DNA of 64,000 bases from Streptomyces sp. NBC_00878 (GTDB lineage Bacteria > Actinomycetota > Actinomycetes > Streptomycetales > Streptomycetaceae), in NCBI RefSeq assembly GCF_026341515.1, contig NZ_JAPEOK010000001.1:5890001-5954000 (forward strand), read 5' to 3'. Made by a program: the position numbers and the translations under genes. The notes beneath the pieces were generated by a model. It was not told the origin of the DNA and searched no databases. It saw only the letters and a program-made list of their open reading frames with translations. Below, piece by piece: positions 18,292 through 26,482 of the stretch. Within the stretch, counting starts at the first letter, position 1. Each line of letters opens with the position of its first letter.

Positions 18292-18636
18292 TTACCGAGG
18301 GGCGGGCGAGTCGTCGTTCCGGGCTCGGGCCGGGGCCTGTATCACGGCGACCCCGCTGTCCAGATCGACCCGGGTCCGGTGCGGGGGCGCGCCGTCCTCC
18401 TCGTCGGCCCGGATCACGAGGGCGGACTCCCGTTCCTTGAGTTCGCTCGCCTTGCCCGGTGACAGGGCACCGTGCAACTGCTCGAAGCCGGTGGACGACA
18501 CCTGCCCGACGCGCGCCCCGTTGCGCCAGGGCAGCATCCCGGCCCGCCCGGCCCGCAACATCAACTGATCCACGAACGCGATGACCGTCAACAGGATGAC
18601 CAGCCCGGGGAGGGAGGCGAACACGGCGAATTCCAT
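18292..18636 (-). CDS. DUF6191-type small membrane protein
   Basis: 114 residues. An N-terminal TM helix (EFAVFASLPGLVILLTVIAFVDQLML) is followed by a short basic/aromatic region (RAGMLPWRNGARVGQVSSTGFEQLHGALSPGKASEL), which is the conserved signature of this Streptomyces family. A charged tail ends ARNDDSPAPR. The ATG at 18636 was preferred to upstream in-frame starts because only it places the TM segment at the N-terminus. Function unknown. Confidence 0.85.
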   Translation of the reverse strand: MEFAVFASLPGLVILLTVIAFVDQLMLRAGRAGMLPWRNGARVGQVSSTGFEQLHGALSPGKASELKERESALVIRADEEDGAPPHRTRVDLDSGVAVIQAPARARNDDSPAPR

Positions 18637-18720
18637 GGGGCCATTGTGGGGCTGGCCGCACAGTGGGGACAGACCTGTTCGCCCGTTGGCTGTTGGCCCG
18701 CCCACACCGGTCCAGGGGAC

Positions 18721-18820
18721 AGCCCGTCCCGGGGACCACGAACCCGTAGACCCCGTGGGACAGCCCGTCCCGGGGACCACGAACCCGTAGAGCCCGTCCC
18801 GGGGACTACGAACCCGTACG
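18721..18820. repeat. Three copies of a ~27-bp direct repeat
   Basis: The unit CCCGTCCCGGGGACCACGAA plus CCCGTAG occurs three times: at about 18723 and 18764 (identical) and at 18793 (one base changed). The last copy runs into the 3' end of the RCK-domain gene and supplies its last codons. It looks like a local tandem duplication in an otherwise gene-free spacer. Confidence 0.75.
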
Positions 18821-21025
18821 TTCCCGGGGTCGCCGTCGCAGCAGTTCGGCGAGGCCGCGTCGAGTGGCCGCGATGACGACACGGTCCTCGGCACCGAGGA
18901 CGTAGGTGGGCGGCAGGTCCCAGACCAGGCCCGACGGGCGGTCGGGGGCGCCCGGGGCGGCGGCGGTCGCCGGAGCGGTCCGGCGTTCCTCGGGGGAGGC
19001 GCTGTCCAGGGCCAGCACCCGCCACGCCCCCGCGCGGAACGCCTCGGCGACCGTACGGCCCTCCAGGTGCGGATGCCCGGCGACGTCCAGGGCGGCGAAG
19101 AGCAGGACCCGGCGTTCGACCGGGATCGCGCCCAGGATCTGGCGGCCCATCATCGCTCCGGCGAAGGCGGGCGCGGCGAGATGGGAGACGCTGCGGCTGC
19201 GGGTGAGCGCGTGCGGGTGGGTGGCGCGCAGGGTGCGGTAGACGGCGGTGGCGAAGTCGTCGTCGTACAGCCGCAGCACGACGCGCAGATCGGGCCGCAC
19301 CGACCTGGCGTACAGGGCGGCTTCGAGGTTGGTGGTGTCCGCGCTGGTCAGGGCGAGCAGGGCGTGCGCACGGTGGACCTTGGCGGCTTCCAGGACGCCT
19401 TCCTGGGTGACGTCACCGAGGACGACGGGCACGCGCAGCCGGCGCGCCAGCGCGAGCCCGCGTGCCTCGGGATCTGCCTCGACACAGACGACCGGGATGC
19501 GGAGTTCGTGAAGGCGCGCGAGCACACGCGTACCGATCTTGCCGAGTCCGAGGAGCACGACGTGATCGGAGAGCCCGCGGGGCGGCTTCCGCAGCGCGGT
19601 CCCGCCGCGGAACGTACCGAGCGCCTCCAGCACGGCGGCGAGGAGCACGGGGAGCAGCAGCAACCCGACGAGACCGGAGAGGAGTTGGAGGAGCTGACGG
19701 CCGAGGGGTTCGTCGAGCGCGGGGTCGTTGATGGCGAAAAGATCGAGGAGGGTCAGGTAGGTGGCGTGCAGCGGGTGGTCGCCCGTCGTCACCATGGACG
19801 CGACGGCGAGCGCCACGACACAGGCCACCAGGCCCGCGAACGACCAGCGCAGCCGCCGGGAGAACAGCCTGCCGAAGGGCAGGACGCTGCGTCCGGCGGG
19901 GAGCGGGGGACCGGAGTACGACACCGCCTCCAGGACGACGGTGCCGCGGCCGGTCGCGGCGGCCACGGAGCGTTCGTCGGGCAGGAGCCGCGGCCCGTTC
20001 TCACCGCTGCTCTCCGAACCGTCCGCGCCGGCCGGGTCGTTGGTGGTGGCCGAGAGCAGGGCCAGCGTGCACAGGCCCGGGTCGGCGACCTCGCCGGGTC
20101 CGGGCGGCGGCCGTTCCACGGCCCGCAGCATCAGCCCGTCGGTCTGTACGACCTTGCTGGTCCCGGCCACCGCGGTCGCCGCGAGCGCGGGCGCGGCGGT
20201 GTCCGCGTCGGAGAGTACGGTCGTGGAGGCGTCGAGGAGACCGGGCTCGGACCGACCGCCGCCCTGTCCACTGCCCGTTCCGGTATCCGTTCCGGCATCG
20301 GCCATACCCGCCATGGCCAGGGCGGAGGCCTGGTCGAGGAGGGCCTCGATGTGCTTGCCGAGCCGGCGGTTGTAGAGCCGGACGACCAGGCGCAGACGGG
20401 GGTTGAGGCGGCGCGCCATCAACGCGGCGCGGATGTTGGTCTCGTCGTCGTCATGGACGAGCGCCAGCGCGGCGGCATGCTCGACACCGGCGTCGGCGAG
20501 CACGGCCTCCGTGAGTACGGGGGCCTCCAACACCTGGGCGGTGAGCGGCGCTTGGGAGGTGGCGGACCGATTCGCCGAAGCGGCTCCCCGGGACGACGAG
20601 GCGGCTCCCCGGGACGACGAGGCGGCTCCGCGGGACGACGAGATTGCTCCACGGGTCAACGAGACGGCAGCCCGGCTGACCACACCCTCACCGCTGCCCG
20701 CGACTCCGCCCCCGCCTCCGCCCCCGCCTCCGCTCTCGCCGGTGCCGCCTCCACCGCCGTTGCCACTGCCGCTGCCGCCGATTCCGCCGTTGGCCGCCGC
20801 CCGGGTCACCGCTGCCGACACCCGGTCGAACAGCGCCGAGGCACGGGCCCGCCCGACGACCGGCGGCCCTACGCTGCCCTCGGCGGACGGCACGACCAGC
20901 GTCACCTGTTCCCCGTAGACACCACGCAACTCGGCCGCCAGCCGGTGCGCCAGGGCATCGTCCCCGCACACCACCATGTGCGCACCGCGATCGTCCGACC
21001 CGCTCTGATTCGGAAGGCTCCCCAC
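18806..21025 (-). CDS. Two-RCK-domain potassium-channel-like protein (TrkA-N/ion transport)
   Basis: 739 residues from GTG 21025 (GGTGAGG ~20 bases upstream). The N-terminal RCK-like nucleotide-binding segment (MVVCGDDALAHRLAAELRGVYGEQVTLV) is interrupted by a Gly/Ser low-complexity insert (20580-20790), then resumes (AALALVHDDDETNIRAALMARRLNP). A two-TM module follows (FAGLVACVVALAVASMVTT and LLQLLSGLVGLLLLPVLLAAVLEAL). A second complete TrkA-N domain comes last (DHVVLLGLGKIGTRVLARLHEL, VPVVLGDVTQEGVLEAA). The loop between the TM helices reads TYLTLLDLFAIND rather than a TVGYG-like potassium filter, so conduction of potassium is doubtful. The open frame upstream to 21802 is antisense and not coding. 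Confidence 0.85.
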   Translation of the reverse strand: MGSLPNQSGSDDRGAHMVVCGDDALAHRLAAELRGVYGEQVTLVVPSAEGSVGPPVVGRARASALFDRVSAAVTRAAANGGIGGSGSGNGGGGGTGESGGGGGGGGGVAGSGEGVVSRAAVSLTRGAISSSRGAASSSRGAASSSRGAASANRSATSQAPLTAQVLEAPVLTEAVLADAGVEHAAALALVHDDDETNIRAALMARRLNPRLRLVVRLYNRRLGKHIEALLDQASALAMAGMADAGTDTGTGSGQGGGRSEPGLLDASTTVLSDADTAAPALAATAVAGTSKVVQTDGLMLRAVERPPPGPGEVADPGLCTLALLSATTNDPAGADGSESSGENGPRLLPDERSVAAATGRGTVVLEAVSYSGPPLPAGRSVLPFGRLFSRRLRWSFAGLVACVVALAVASMVTTGDHPLHATYLTLLDLFAINDPALDEPLGRQLLQLLSGLVGLLLLPVLLAAVLEALGTFRGGTALRKPPRGLSDHVVLLGLGKIGTRVLARLHELRIPVVCVEADPEARGLALARRLRVPVVLGDVTQEGVLEAAKVHRAHALLALTSADTTNLEAALYARSVRPDLRVVLRLYDDDFATAVYRTLRATHPHALTRSRSVSHLAAPAFAGAMMGRQILGAIPVERRVLLFAALDVAGHPHLEGRTVAEAFRAGAWRVLALDSASPEERRTAPATAAAPGAPDRPSGLVWDLPPTYVLGAEDRVVIAATRRGLAELLRRRPRERTGS

Positions 21026-21154
21026 AACAGCACAGAGTGCCTCACCGGCACGGACGGTTGCACGGGGGCCTGCCACAAGGGAGTTGAGGGAAGGGTTCCG
21101 AGGGACACTGGCCGCCCGGAGCCGACTGCACTGCCACAAGGATGGTGACGAGTA

Positions 21155-21697
21155 ATGCCGCACGAAGAGCCCGTAGAGCCGGTGAAGTCCGTAGAGCCGG
21201 AGAATTCCGTACCTCCGGAGAAGTCCGTGCTGCCGGTGAAACCCGTGGAACCCACACCGGTGCAGCCGACCGAGGTCGTCCCTGTGGATGCCTCCACGGT
21301 TGTCCCCGCGGATATCGTGGCGGATCTTCCCGCGGGCAACTCGGCCGGCGTGCTGCTGGAGCAGCTGGCCGAGAAGCTGGGAGGGAGCGTCTCGGTGAGC
21401 GCCGTCTACGGCGAACCCGTGACCAGGGGCGGCGTCACGATCATCCCCGTCGCCAAGGTCGGCTTCGGCTTCGGGGCCGGTCTGGGCCGCGAGGCCGGCG
21501 CGGCCCAGACCGGCGAGGGCGGTGGCGGAGGTGGCGGCGGTGGCGCGAAGCCCGTCGGCTTCATCGAGATTCAGGAGGGCTTCGCGACGTACCGCCCGAT
21601 CCGGGACCCCTGGGTCTATGCCCTCGTCCCGCTGGTGGCGGTTGCCCTCGGCAGTGCGCTTCCCGGGATCATCCGGGCGCTGCGCCGCCGGAACTGA
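21155..21697 (+). CDS. GerW/YtfJ-type sporulation family protein with C-terminal TM helix
   Basis: 180 residues. After a Pro/Glu/Val-rich leader with repeated VEPVKSVEP-like units, residues ~60-145 match the Spore_YtfJ (GerW) family: LLEQLAEKLGGSVSVSAVYGEPVTRGGVTIIPVAKVGFGFGAGLG, a Gly-only loop, then KPVGFIEIQEG. The C-terminal helix WVYALVPLVAVALGSALPGIIRALRRR should anchor it in the membrane. In Bacillus, family members act at the forespore; in Streptomyces the role is not established. The start is ATG 21155 after GGTGACGAGTA. It diverges from the RCK gene. Confidence 0.85.
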   Translation: MPHEEPVEPVKSVEPENSVPPEKSVLPVKPVEPTPVQPTEVVPVDASTVVPADIVADLPAGNSAGVLLEQLAEKLGGSVSVSAVYGEPVTRGGVTIIPVAKVGFGFGAGLGREAGAAQTGEGGGGGGGGGAKPVGFIEIQEGFATYRPIRDPWVYALVPLVAVALGSALPGIIRALRRRN

Positions 21698-21717
21698 CGC
21701 CCGGGCACGCCCCGGCC

Positions 21718-21810
21718 GGAACACAGGACCGGAACACAGGACCGGAACACAGGACCAGCACAGAGGGCCGGAACACAGGACCAGAACGCAGGGCCGGAAC
21801 ACAGGATGAG
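21718..21810. repeat. 13-bp minisatellite
   Basis: Three perfect consecutive copies of the 13-base unit GGAACACAGGACC occupy 21718-21756. Degenerate copies (GGCCGGAACACAGGACCAGAA and similar) continue to about 21810. The array lies between the GerW-like gene and the permease gene. The unit is not a multiple of three, so it is not a coding repeat. Confidence 0.85.
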
Positions 21811-21888
21811 AAACTGTGCCGGAACGGGCGTACTGAAGGTGGAGGGCAACCCACCCACGAGCCCTTCCCTACCGGAGGTACCTCTCCC

Positions 21889-22911
21889 GTGACCCCTCCC
21901 GTGACCACAACCGACGCAGCGCCGACCGGGGTTGAGGACCGCGAGACGGACGAGCGGAAGGGCTGGCAGTTCGACTCGCCTCTCGTCCTGATCATGCTCC
22001 TGATCGTGGGGATCGTGCTCCAGGGCCCGATCCGCGGGGCGCTGTCCGCGCCGGTGATGCAGAGCTGGATGACCGTGTTCGTCGCGGTGATGGTGCAGGC
22101 GCTGCCCTTCCTCGTACTCGGTGTGCTGCTGTCGGCGGTCATCGCGGTGTTCGTCCCGCCGTCGTTCTTCGCCCGCGCGCTGCCGAGCCGGCCCGCTCTC
22201 GCGGTGCCGGTCGCGGGGATGGCCGGGGCGGTGCTGCCCGGCTGTGAGTGCGCGTCCGTGCCGGTGGCAGGGGCGTTGGTGCGGAGGGGGGTCACGCCCG
22301 CGGCGGCGCTGGCCTTCCTGCTGTCGGCGCCGGCGATCAACCCGATCGTGCTGACCGCGACCGCCGTCGCGTTCCCCGGCAAACCGCAGATGGTCGTCGC
22401 CCGTTTCGTGGCGAGCCTGGTGGTGGCCTGCGCGATGGGCTGGCTGTGGCAACGGCTGGGCCGCGCCGACTGGTTGCGCCCGCCGGCCCGCCCGGCGTCC
22501 GACGGCCTGGGCAAGGGCGCGGCGTTCTGGGGGTCAGTACGGCACGACGTGATGCACGCGGGCGGTTTCCTGGTCGTGGGCGCGATGGCGGCGGCCACGC
22601 TCAAGGCCGTGGTCCCGGAGGAGTGGCTGAGCCGCGCGGCCGACAACCCGGTGGTGTCGGTCCTCGCCCTGGCGGTGCTGGCCGTCCTGCTCTCCATCTG
22701 CTCCGAGGCGGACGCGTTCGTGGCGGCGTCCCTGACTCAGTTCTCTCTCACGGCCCGGCTGACGTTCCTGGTGGTCGGCCCGATGATCGACCTGAAACTC
22801 TTCGCGATGCAGACGGCCACGTTCGGCCGCGAGTTCGCACTGCGCTTCGCGCCGGCCACCTTCGCCCTGGCCGTCCTGGTCTCGGCCCTGGTCGGGTCGG
22901 TGCTCCTGTGA
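21889..22911 (+). CDS. YraQ/DUF318-type permease
   Basis: 340 residues with about eight TM helices (first: PLVLIMLLIVGIVLQGPIRGAL). The family signatures are VLPGCECASVPVAGALVRRGV, LLSAPAINPIVLTATAVAF and LSICSEADAFVAASL; the Cys residues may take part in metal or thiol handling. The GTG at 21889 has GGAGG 10 bases upstream; the upstream open frame is not coding. The stop overlaps the start of the TIGR03943 gene (GTGA). This permease/TIGR03943 pair is a recurrent two-gene unit in Gram-positives and has been associated with zinc-responsive regulons; transport substrate not known. Confidence 0.92.
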   Translation: MTPPVTTTDAAPTGVEDRETDERKGWQFDSPLVLIMLLIVGIVLQGPIRGALSAPVMQSWMTVFVAVMVQALPFLVLGVLLSAVIAVFVPPSFFARALPSRPALAVPVAGMAGAVLPGCECASVPVAGALVRRGVTPAAALAFLLSAPAINPIVLTATAVAFPGKPQMVVARFVASLVVACAMGWLWQRLGRADWLRPPARPASDGLGKGAAFWGSVRHDVMHAGGFLVVGAMAAATLKAVVPEEWLSRAADNPVVSVLALAVLAVLLSICSEADAFVAASLTQFSLTARLTFLVVGPMIDLKLFAMQTATFGREFALRFAPATFALAVLVSALVGSVLL

Positions 22912-23780
22912 ACCGCCAGGCCCAGGCAGCAGTCCTCTTCCTCACCGGCGGCGCAATCCTGCACGCGGCCCTCACCGACCTCTATCTGCGGTACGTCAAG
23001 GCAGGGTTGCAGCCGTTGCTGCTGGCGGCGGGGGTGGTGCTGATCGCCACGGCGACAGCGACGGTCTGGTACGAGCACCGGGGGGCGGGTACGCCGACTG
23101 AATCCCCGACTGAAGCGGAAGCCCCGGCCGGAGCCGAGCCCCCGGCTGAAGCGGAAGCCCCGGCCGGAGCCGAGCCCCCGGCCGGAGCTGAAGCCGTTGC
23201 CGAAGCTGACGCCCCGGCCCCCGCCCACACCGACACCCACCTCCACACCGGCGCCCACCCCCACACTCACCACGAACCCCGCATCTCCTGGCTCCTGGTC
23301 CTCCCCCTCCTCGCGCTCGTCCTCGTAGCCCCTCCGGCCCTCGGCTCCTACAGCGCCATGCGTACCGGCACGGCGTTGCAGAAACAGCCCTGGGGCTTCG
23401 CGGACCTCCCCGCCGGTGACACGGTCCGGCTCAACCTCGTCGACTACGCGGGCCGGGCCGCGTACGACCACGGCCGTTCCCTCGACCACCGCCGCATCAA
23501 GATCGCCGGCCTGCTGGCCCTGGACCGCGACGGCAGCCCGTACCTGGTCCGCATGGCACTCAACTGCTGCGCCGCCGACGCCCAGCCGGTGAAGATCGGC
23601 CTGACCGGCCGGATTCCGCCCGTCCTACGACCGGACACCTGGCTGGAGGCCACCGGCACGTACACCACCAAACAGACCAAGGACCCGCTGAACGACGGCA
23701 TCATCCCGTTCCTCGACGTCACCGACGTAAAACCGGTCCGGGCGCCACGAGATCCGTACGACGAGAGCTGGAACGGCTGA
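22908..23780 (+). CDS. TIGR03943 family membrane protein
   Basis: 290 residues. TM helices lie near residues 8-25 and 30-50 (LQPLLLAAGVVLIATATATVW) and at ~130-147 (WLLVLPLLALVLVAPPAL). Between them is an expanded linker of AEAPAGAEPP-type repeats ending in a His-rich stretch (HTDTHLHTGAHPHTHHEP), suggestive of metal binding. The C-terminal domain has the family core FADLPAGDTVRLNLVDYAGRA and RMALNCCAADAQPV. GTG start overlaps the permease stop by 4 bases, so the two proteins are probably made together and may form a complex. Confidence 0.92.
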   Translation: MNRQAQAAVLFLTGGAILHAALTDLYLRYVKAGLQPLLLAAGVVLIATATATVWYEHRGAGTPTESPTEAEAPAGAEPPAEAEAPAGAEPPAGAEAVAEADAPAPAHTDTHLHTGAHPHTHHEPRISWLLVLPLLALVLVAPPALGSYSAMRTGTALQKQPWGFADLPAGDTVRLNLVDYAGRAAYDHGRSLDHRRIKIAGLLALDRDGSPYLVRMALNCCAADAQPVKIGLTGRIPPVLRPDTWLEATGTYTTKQTKDPLNDGIIPFLDVTDVKPVRAPRDPYDESWNG

Positions 23781-23931
23781 ACCATAGGTAGCCGGAAACA
23801 CAGGTGACCGCAGCGACGGATACGTCGTCTGGATCAACGCGGCGTCAACGACGGGAAGATCCCGGGGCTCCCGGAGTGCCGACGGCACCGAACTTCCCGT
23901 ACGAGGCTGTCGACTGACCGCCGGCCTGCTG

Positions 23932-24129
23932 CTACAGGCCGTCCAGGAATCTCGCGACGGCCGACAGGAGGCGGTTTCTCCGGCGGTGTGCCTTGCTGCA
24001 GAAGCGCCGCCGACGCCAACGGCTACGCGGTTGTTGGACCGGCGCCCGGCACCACTCGCACGGCCGCGTCCGCATCTCCGAGCCCCCGCTCATGCCATTC
24101 ATGCCCCTCATGCCGCTCATGTTGGCCAT
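23932..24129 (-). CDS. Small CxxC...C zinc-ribbon-like protein
   Basis: 65 residues from ATG 24129. The N-terminus is Met/Gly-rich (MANMSGMRGMNGMSGG). The core CEWCRAPVQQPRSRWRRRRFC followed by SKAHRRR resembles a Streptomyces family of short FCS-like zinc fingers in which the fourth ligand is Cys or His; here it would be His. No good ribosome site is visible and the gene is isolated, so it may be real but weakly supported. Confidence 0.5.
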   Translation of the reverse strand: MANMSGMRGMNGMSGGSEMRTRPCEWCRAPVQQPRSRWRRRRFCSKAHRRRNRLLSAVARFLDGL

Positions 24130-24215
24130 GTCGGAACAGTAGCGGGCGTCCACGGGGCCGTCCGCCCACACCAGCCCCGTGACCAGCGACCTCAAGATGG
24201 TGGATCTTCAATGGG

Positions 24216-24434
24216 CTAGCGCTGCTCGGAATCAGGGTCCCTCTTGGGGATGCCGTCGTACAGCGTGATCCTCCAGAAGGCGTCCTGACCGCCGTGGTCG
24301 CCGGCACGGTGGAACTCACTGGAGATGTCGATGCCGAGCCCAAGCTCCGCCGCAGAGTCCAGAGCACGCTTGACGTCGTCGAGCGTGTTCAACCACATCA
24401 ACTTGATCGGTTTCGGCTGAACCTTGTCTGCCAT
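24216..24434 (-). CDS. Small hypothetical protein
   Basis: 72 residues from ATG 24434, which has a good GGAGGGG site upstream; an in-frame ATG at 24446 is less well placed. The sequence starts MADKVQPKPIKLMWLNTLDDVKRALD and ends in a charged tail (YDGIPKRDPDSEQR), with no TM helix. No recognised domain. It is the last chromosomal gene before the att site and lies 360 bases beyond the tRNA-Pro 3' remnant. Confidence 0.65.
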   Translation of the reverse strand: MADKVQPKPIKLMWLNTLDDVKRALDSAAELGLGIDISSEFHRAGDHGGQDAFWRITLYDGIPKRDPDSEQR

Positions 24435-24799
24435 GTGCCCCTCCACCCTTAGCCTGCGGTCGGCTACCCCTCGGCTCTCATACTTCCAACTTCCGTACTA
24501 TCACGGGTCGTTCGGCGAGGTTAGCTGGCGTCAATGATCCAATCCTGATACCAGGGCGGCCCTTTGGCCGGCTCGGCTGCCGAGCAGGGGCGTGATCGAT
24601 TCGCGTCTTTTGACGTCTCAAGAGTCGCTTTCCCTCCCCATGACAGTCAGGGATCCTTGCTGCCGTTGGCTGCGTCATGCTGCTTTTGACATAGATCGCC
24701 GAGGTGCTGTCTCAGCTACCTGAGATCATCCGTGCTCTTCAAGCAGGGCCAGATTTTCTTCCTGGGGTCCAGGGCTCGCCAGAGGGTAGACACACAACG
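24435..24799. other. Spacer between last chromosomal gene and attL
   Basis: This 365-base stretch contains no convincing gene. Two short open frames (24478-24678 minus, 24704-24949 plus) lack ribosome sites and family features. The region before the hairpin contains no obvious promoter. In the uninterrupted chromosome this would be the sequence directly downstream of tRNA-Pro. Confidence 0.5.
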
Positions 24800-24847
24800 A
24801 CAACAGGCCGACCAAGTACTCACGCGAGTACTTGGTCGGCCTGTTGT
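24800..24847 (-). terminator. Strong hairpin, original tRNA-Pro terminator
   Basis: A perfect 22-bp inverted repeat (24800-24821 and 24826-24847) with a 4-base ACGC loop. It sits 4 bases from the att core, on the 3' side of the tRNA-Pro remnant read on the minus strand. It would have ended tRNA-Pro transcription before the element integrated. Confidence 0.8.
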
Positions 24848-24851
24848 TTCT

Positions 24852-24896
24852 CTGTCGGGGTGGCGGGATTTGAACCCACGACCTCTTCGTCCCGAA
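24852..24896. repeat. attL (left 45-bp att core with tRNA-Pro 3' remnant)
   Basis: Identical over 45 bases to 42544-42588. The flanking bases differ on both sides (T/G on the left, G/C on the right), which defines the core exactly. Read on the minus strand, it holds the anticodon-loop-to-acceptor half of tRNA-Pro. The rest of the tRNA is absent here, so this copy is not functional. Confidence 0.95.
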
Positions 24897-24994
24897 GCAA
24901 CTTGGGTGGGCGGTCGACCTTGGGCCGGTGTGCCTCTCACCTGCTGTGATGGTCCGTAGGCGTGCGCGGTTGTCCGCCGCTGTCTGTCGGCGTT

Positions 24995-25011
24995 GTCACG
25001 CAGTTAGACAC
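24995..25011 (+). repeat. Integrase arm-type site, left copy
   Basis: The 17-base sequence GTCACGCAGTTAGACAC recurs exactly at 42469-42485, in the same orientation, and the similarity continues weakly for another ~10 bases (CAGCA). It lies 98 bases inside attL. Its sequence and placement match my memory of the P1/P2 integrase arm sites described for pSAM2. Confidence 0.85.
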
Positions 25012-25050
25012 TCAGCATGACCCCGATCCGACCACCCGATGGTCACCCGC

Positions 25051-25245
25051 TCAAGGCTTCTGGGGATCGACGGGGCTTGAGACAGGGACGGCTGGCCGTG
25101 GAGGTTCGTCGTTGAGCCATGCAACCAGTGCCGCCGCACTCAGTAGCAGGAGCAAGACGGCCGAAATGACTTTGCCACTCTTGATTTTGTTGGCTCGAAA
25201 CGAAAATTTCGCGTTTTCCGACTCCGCCAAAAATGTCAATTTCAC
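25051..25245 (-). CDS. Small single-pass membrane protein (putative)
   Basis: 64 residues from GTG 25245, with an AGG 10 bases upstream. The frame is open back to 25323, but the added residues are unlikely. A basic N-terminal part (KFSFRANKIKSGK) is followed by one TM helix (VISAVLLLLLSAAALVAWL) and a short Pro-rich tail. The DNA here is AT-rich for a Streptomyces, as in the cargo island. No family recognised. The call rests on TM character and on coding-like third positions. Confidence 0.45.
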   Translation of the reverse strand: MKLTFLAESENAKFSFRANKIKSGKVISAVLLLLLSAAALVAWLNDEPPRPAVPVSSPVDPQKP

Positions 25246-25648
25246 TTTTTCCAACCTATCGTGATCAATGAAACATGACAAACATGGATATAACGGACTC
25301 CATGATGTCGACCAGTCAGGCACCAGCGCAGGTGAACGGCTATTTATCCCGTTATGTTAATATCGCCTGAAAGATCTACTCTGGGCGTAAGTCGGCGGAG
25401 TTCCAATGACTGAAGCCAGCCATCGTCGATCTAGAAAGTCGTCGTGGGGCAAGTCGCCGTGGGCTCAACTGCATGCGCCGCACTGCGAAGCGGTCCCTGA
25501 CTGGCCACGGGCCGCTGTGTTGAGCGGTGCCCGCTCGTCGCCGTGTCTTCCCCTGGATTCCCGCTCGATTGGGCATGGATGGGGCACGCCTGGGCCGCGA
25601 ACTGACCACCGTATTCGGAGATCCGTCGGGCGGCGGGCTCGCCGTCGA
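25246..25648. other. Gene-free left-end spacer of the element
   Basis: Between the small membrane protein gene and the 3' end of the GntR gene I see no supported gene. Bases 25330-25380 (TTTATCCCGTTATGTTAATATCG) form an AT-rich patch and could be a promoter or remnant. The frames at 25376-25768 are antisense or downstream of the GntR stop and have no recognisable protein features. Confidence 0.45.
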
Positions 25649-26404
25649 CTAACGGTTGATCGGGATCTCGTAGACGATTTCGCAGTGAGCGGCGGGCACC
25701 ACAATGTCCGCTGTCTCCACGGGTCGCCCCTGGTCGCTGTAGTACGTCCGGCGGATGTGCGTAACTAGCGCGGCCTTCTGGATGCCGAGAAGTGACGCCT
25801 CCTCGGTGGTCGCTTGCCGTGGCTCCGGCTGCTCCACGGTGTGGCTGACGGTGATGCCGATCTCGGCCATGCGGTTTACGACACCCGCCCCGGCATGTGG
25901 CCCACCCTCGGGGAGGACGACGAGAGTGCCGCCGGTGAGGTCGTACGGCTCCCAACTCGTCGACAGTTGCACTGGCTTGCCGTCGGCGAGGAACTCGTAC
26001 GCGGTACGGACGCATAGGTCGCCCTCGGCGATACCGAGACGCACCGCGATATCCGCGGGCGCCGGGACTTTGGCGTCGGTCCGGCTCTCCCAGTCGCCCT
26101 GTCTGCCTACGGCCTTCATGTCCGCGCGAAACGGGGAGCCCTCGGGCTGCTCGCGTGCCGACGAACGGACTACCCGTACACGCTGCCGCGGCTCGGCGAC
26201 GTAGGTGCCAGAACCGGCGCGACCCTCCAGCGCACCTTGGGAGATCAGTAGCTCCTGTGCTCGGCGCACCACGTTCTCGCCCACGCCGCACTCCTGGCCG
26301 ATCTGGGCGCGGGAGGGGAGCCGGTCTCCCGGTGTCCACTCGTGCTCCGCGATACGCCGCCGGAGTTCGTCGGCGATGCGGAGATAGGGCGGCTGCTCAG
26401 GCAT
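25649..26404 (-). CDS. GntR-family regulator with UTRA domain (HutC type)
   Basis: 251 residues. The N-terminal winged helix (PPYLRIADELRRRIAEHEWTPGDRLPSRAQIGQECGVGENVVRRAQELLISQGALEGRAGSGTYV, residues 4-69) is canonical GntR. From ~95 a UTRA ligand-binding domain follows (RLGIAEGDLCVRTAYEFLADGKPVQLSTSWEP ... YSDQGRPVETADIVVPA). The ATG at 26404 is divergent from the coupled small-gene operon. Two CTAGTnnACTAG dyads lie directly in front of the start, so autorepression and control of the divergent operon are likely. The ligand is unknown. Confidence 0.93.
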   Translation of the reverse strand: MPEQPPYLRIADELRRRIAEHEWTPGDRLPSRAQIGQECGVGENVVRRAQELLISQGALEGRAGSGTYVAEPRQRVRVVRSSAREQPEGSPFRADMKAVGRQGDWESRTDAKVPAPADIAVRLGIAEGDLCVRTAYEFLADGKPVQLSTSWEPYDLTGGTLVVLPEGGPHAGAGVVNRMAEIGITVSHTVEQPEPRQATTEEASLLGIQKAALVTHIRRTYYSDQGRPVETADIVVPAAHCEIVYEIPINR

Positions 26405-26413
26405 ATAGAAAAT

Positions 26414-26444
26414 CTAGTCCACTAGGTCTAATCTAGTTAACTAG
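26414..26444. promoter_or_regulatory. Two tandem CTAGT-nn-ACTAG operator dyads
   Basis: CTAGTCCACTAG (26414-26425) and CTAGTTAACTAG (26433-26444) are perfect 5-base-arm palindromes with 2-base spacers, centred 19 bases apart. They lie in the 52-base gap between the GntR start and the open frame of the divergent operon. Position and symmetry fit a GntR dimer site. Confidence 0.7.
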
Positions 26445-26482
26445 CTTCACTGAAAGTGATCACTGGTGACGGAGGCTGCCCT

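Noticed and set aside
21026..21802. 259-codon N-terminal extension of the RCK protein
   Set aside because: Antisense to the GerW-like gene and its spacer repeats; the GTG at 21025 starts the recognisable domain.
24855..24896. Second tRNA-Pro gene at the left end
   Set aside because: Only the 3' half is present; the D-arm and acceptor 5' strand are missing, so it is an att remnant.
24704..24959. Small genes spanning attL
   Set aside because: The frames run through the terminator hairpin and tRNA remnant and have no ribosome site.
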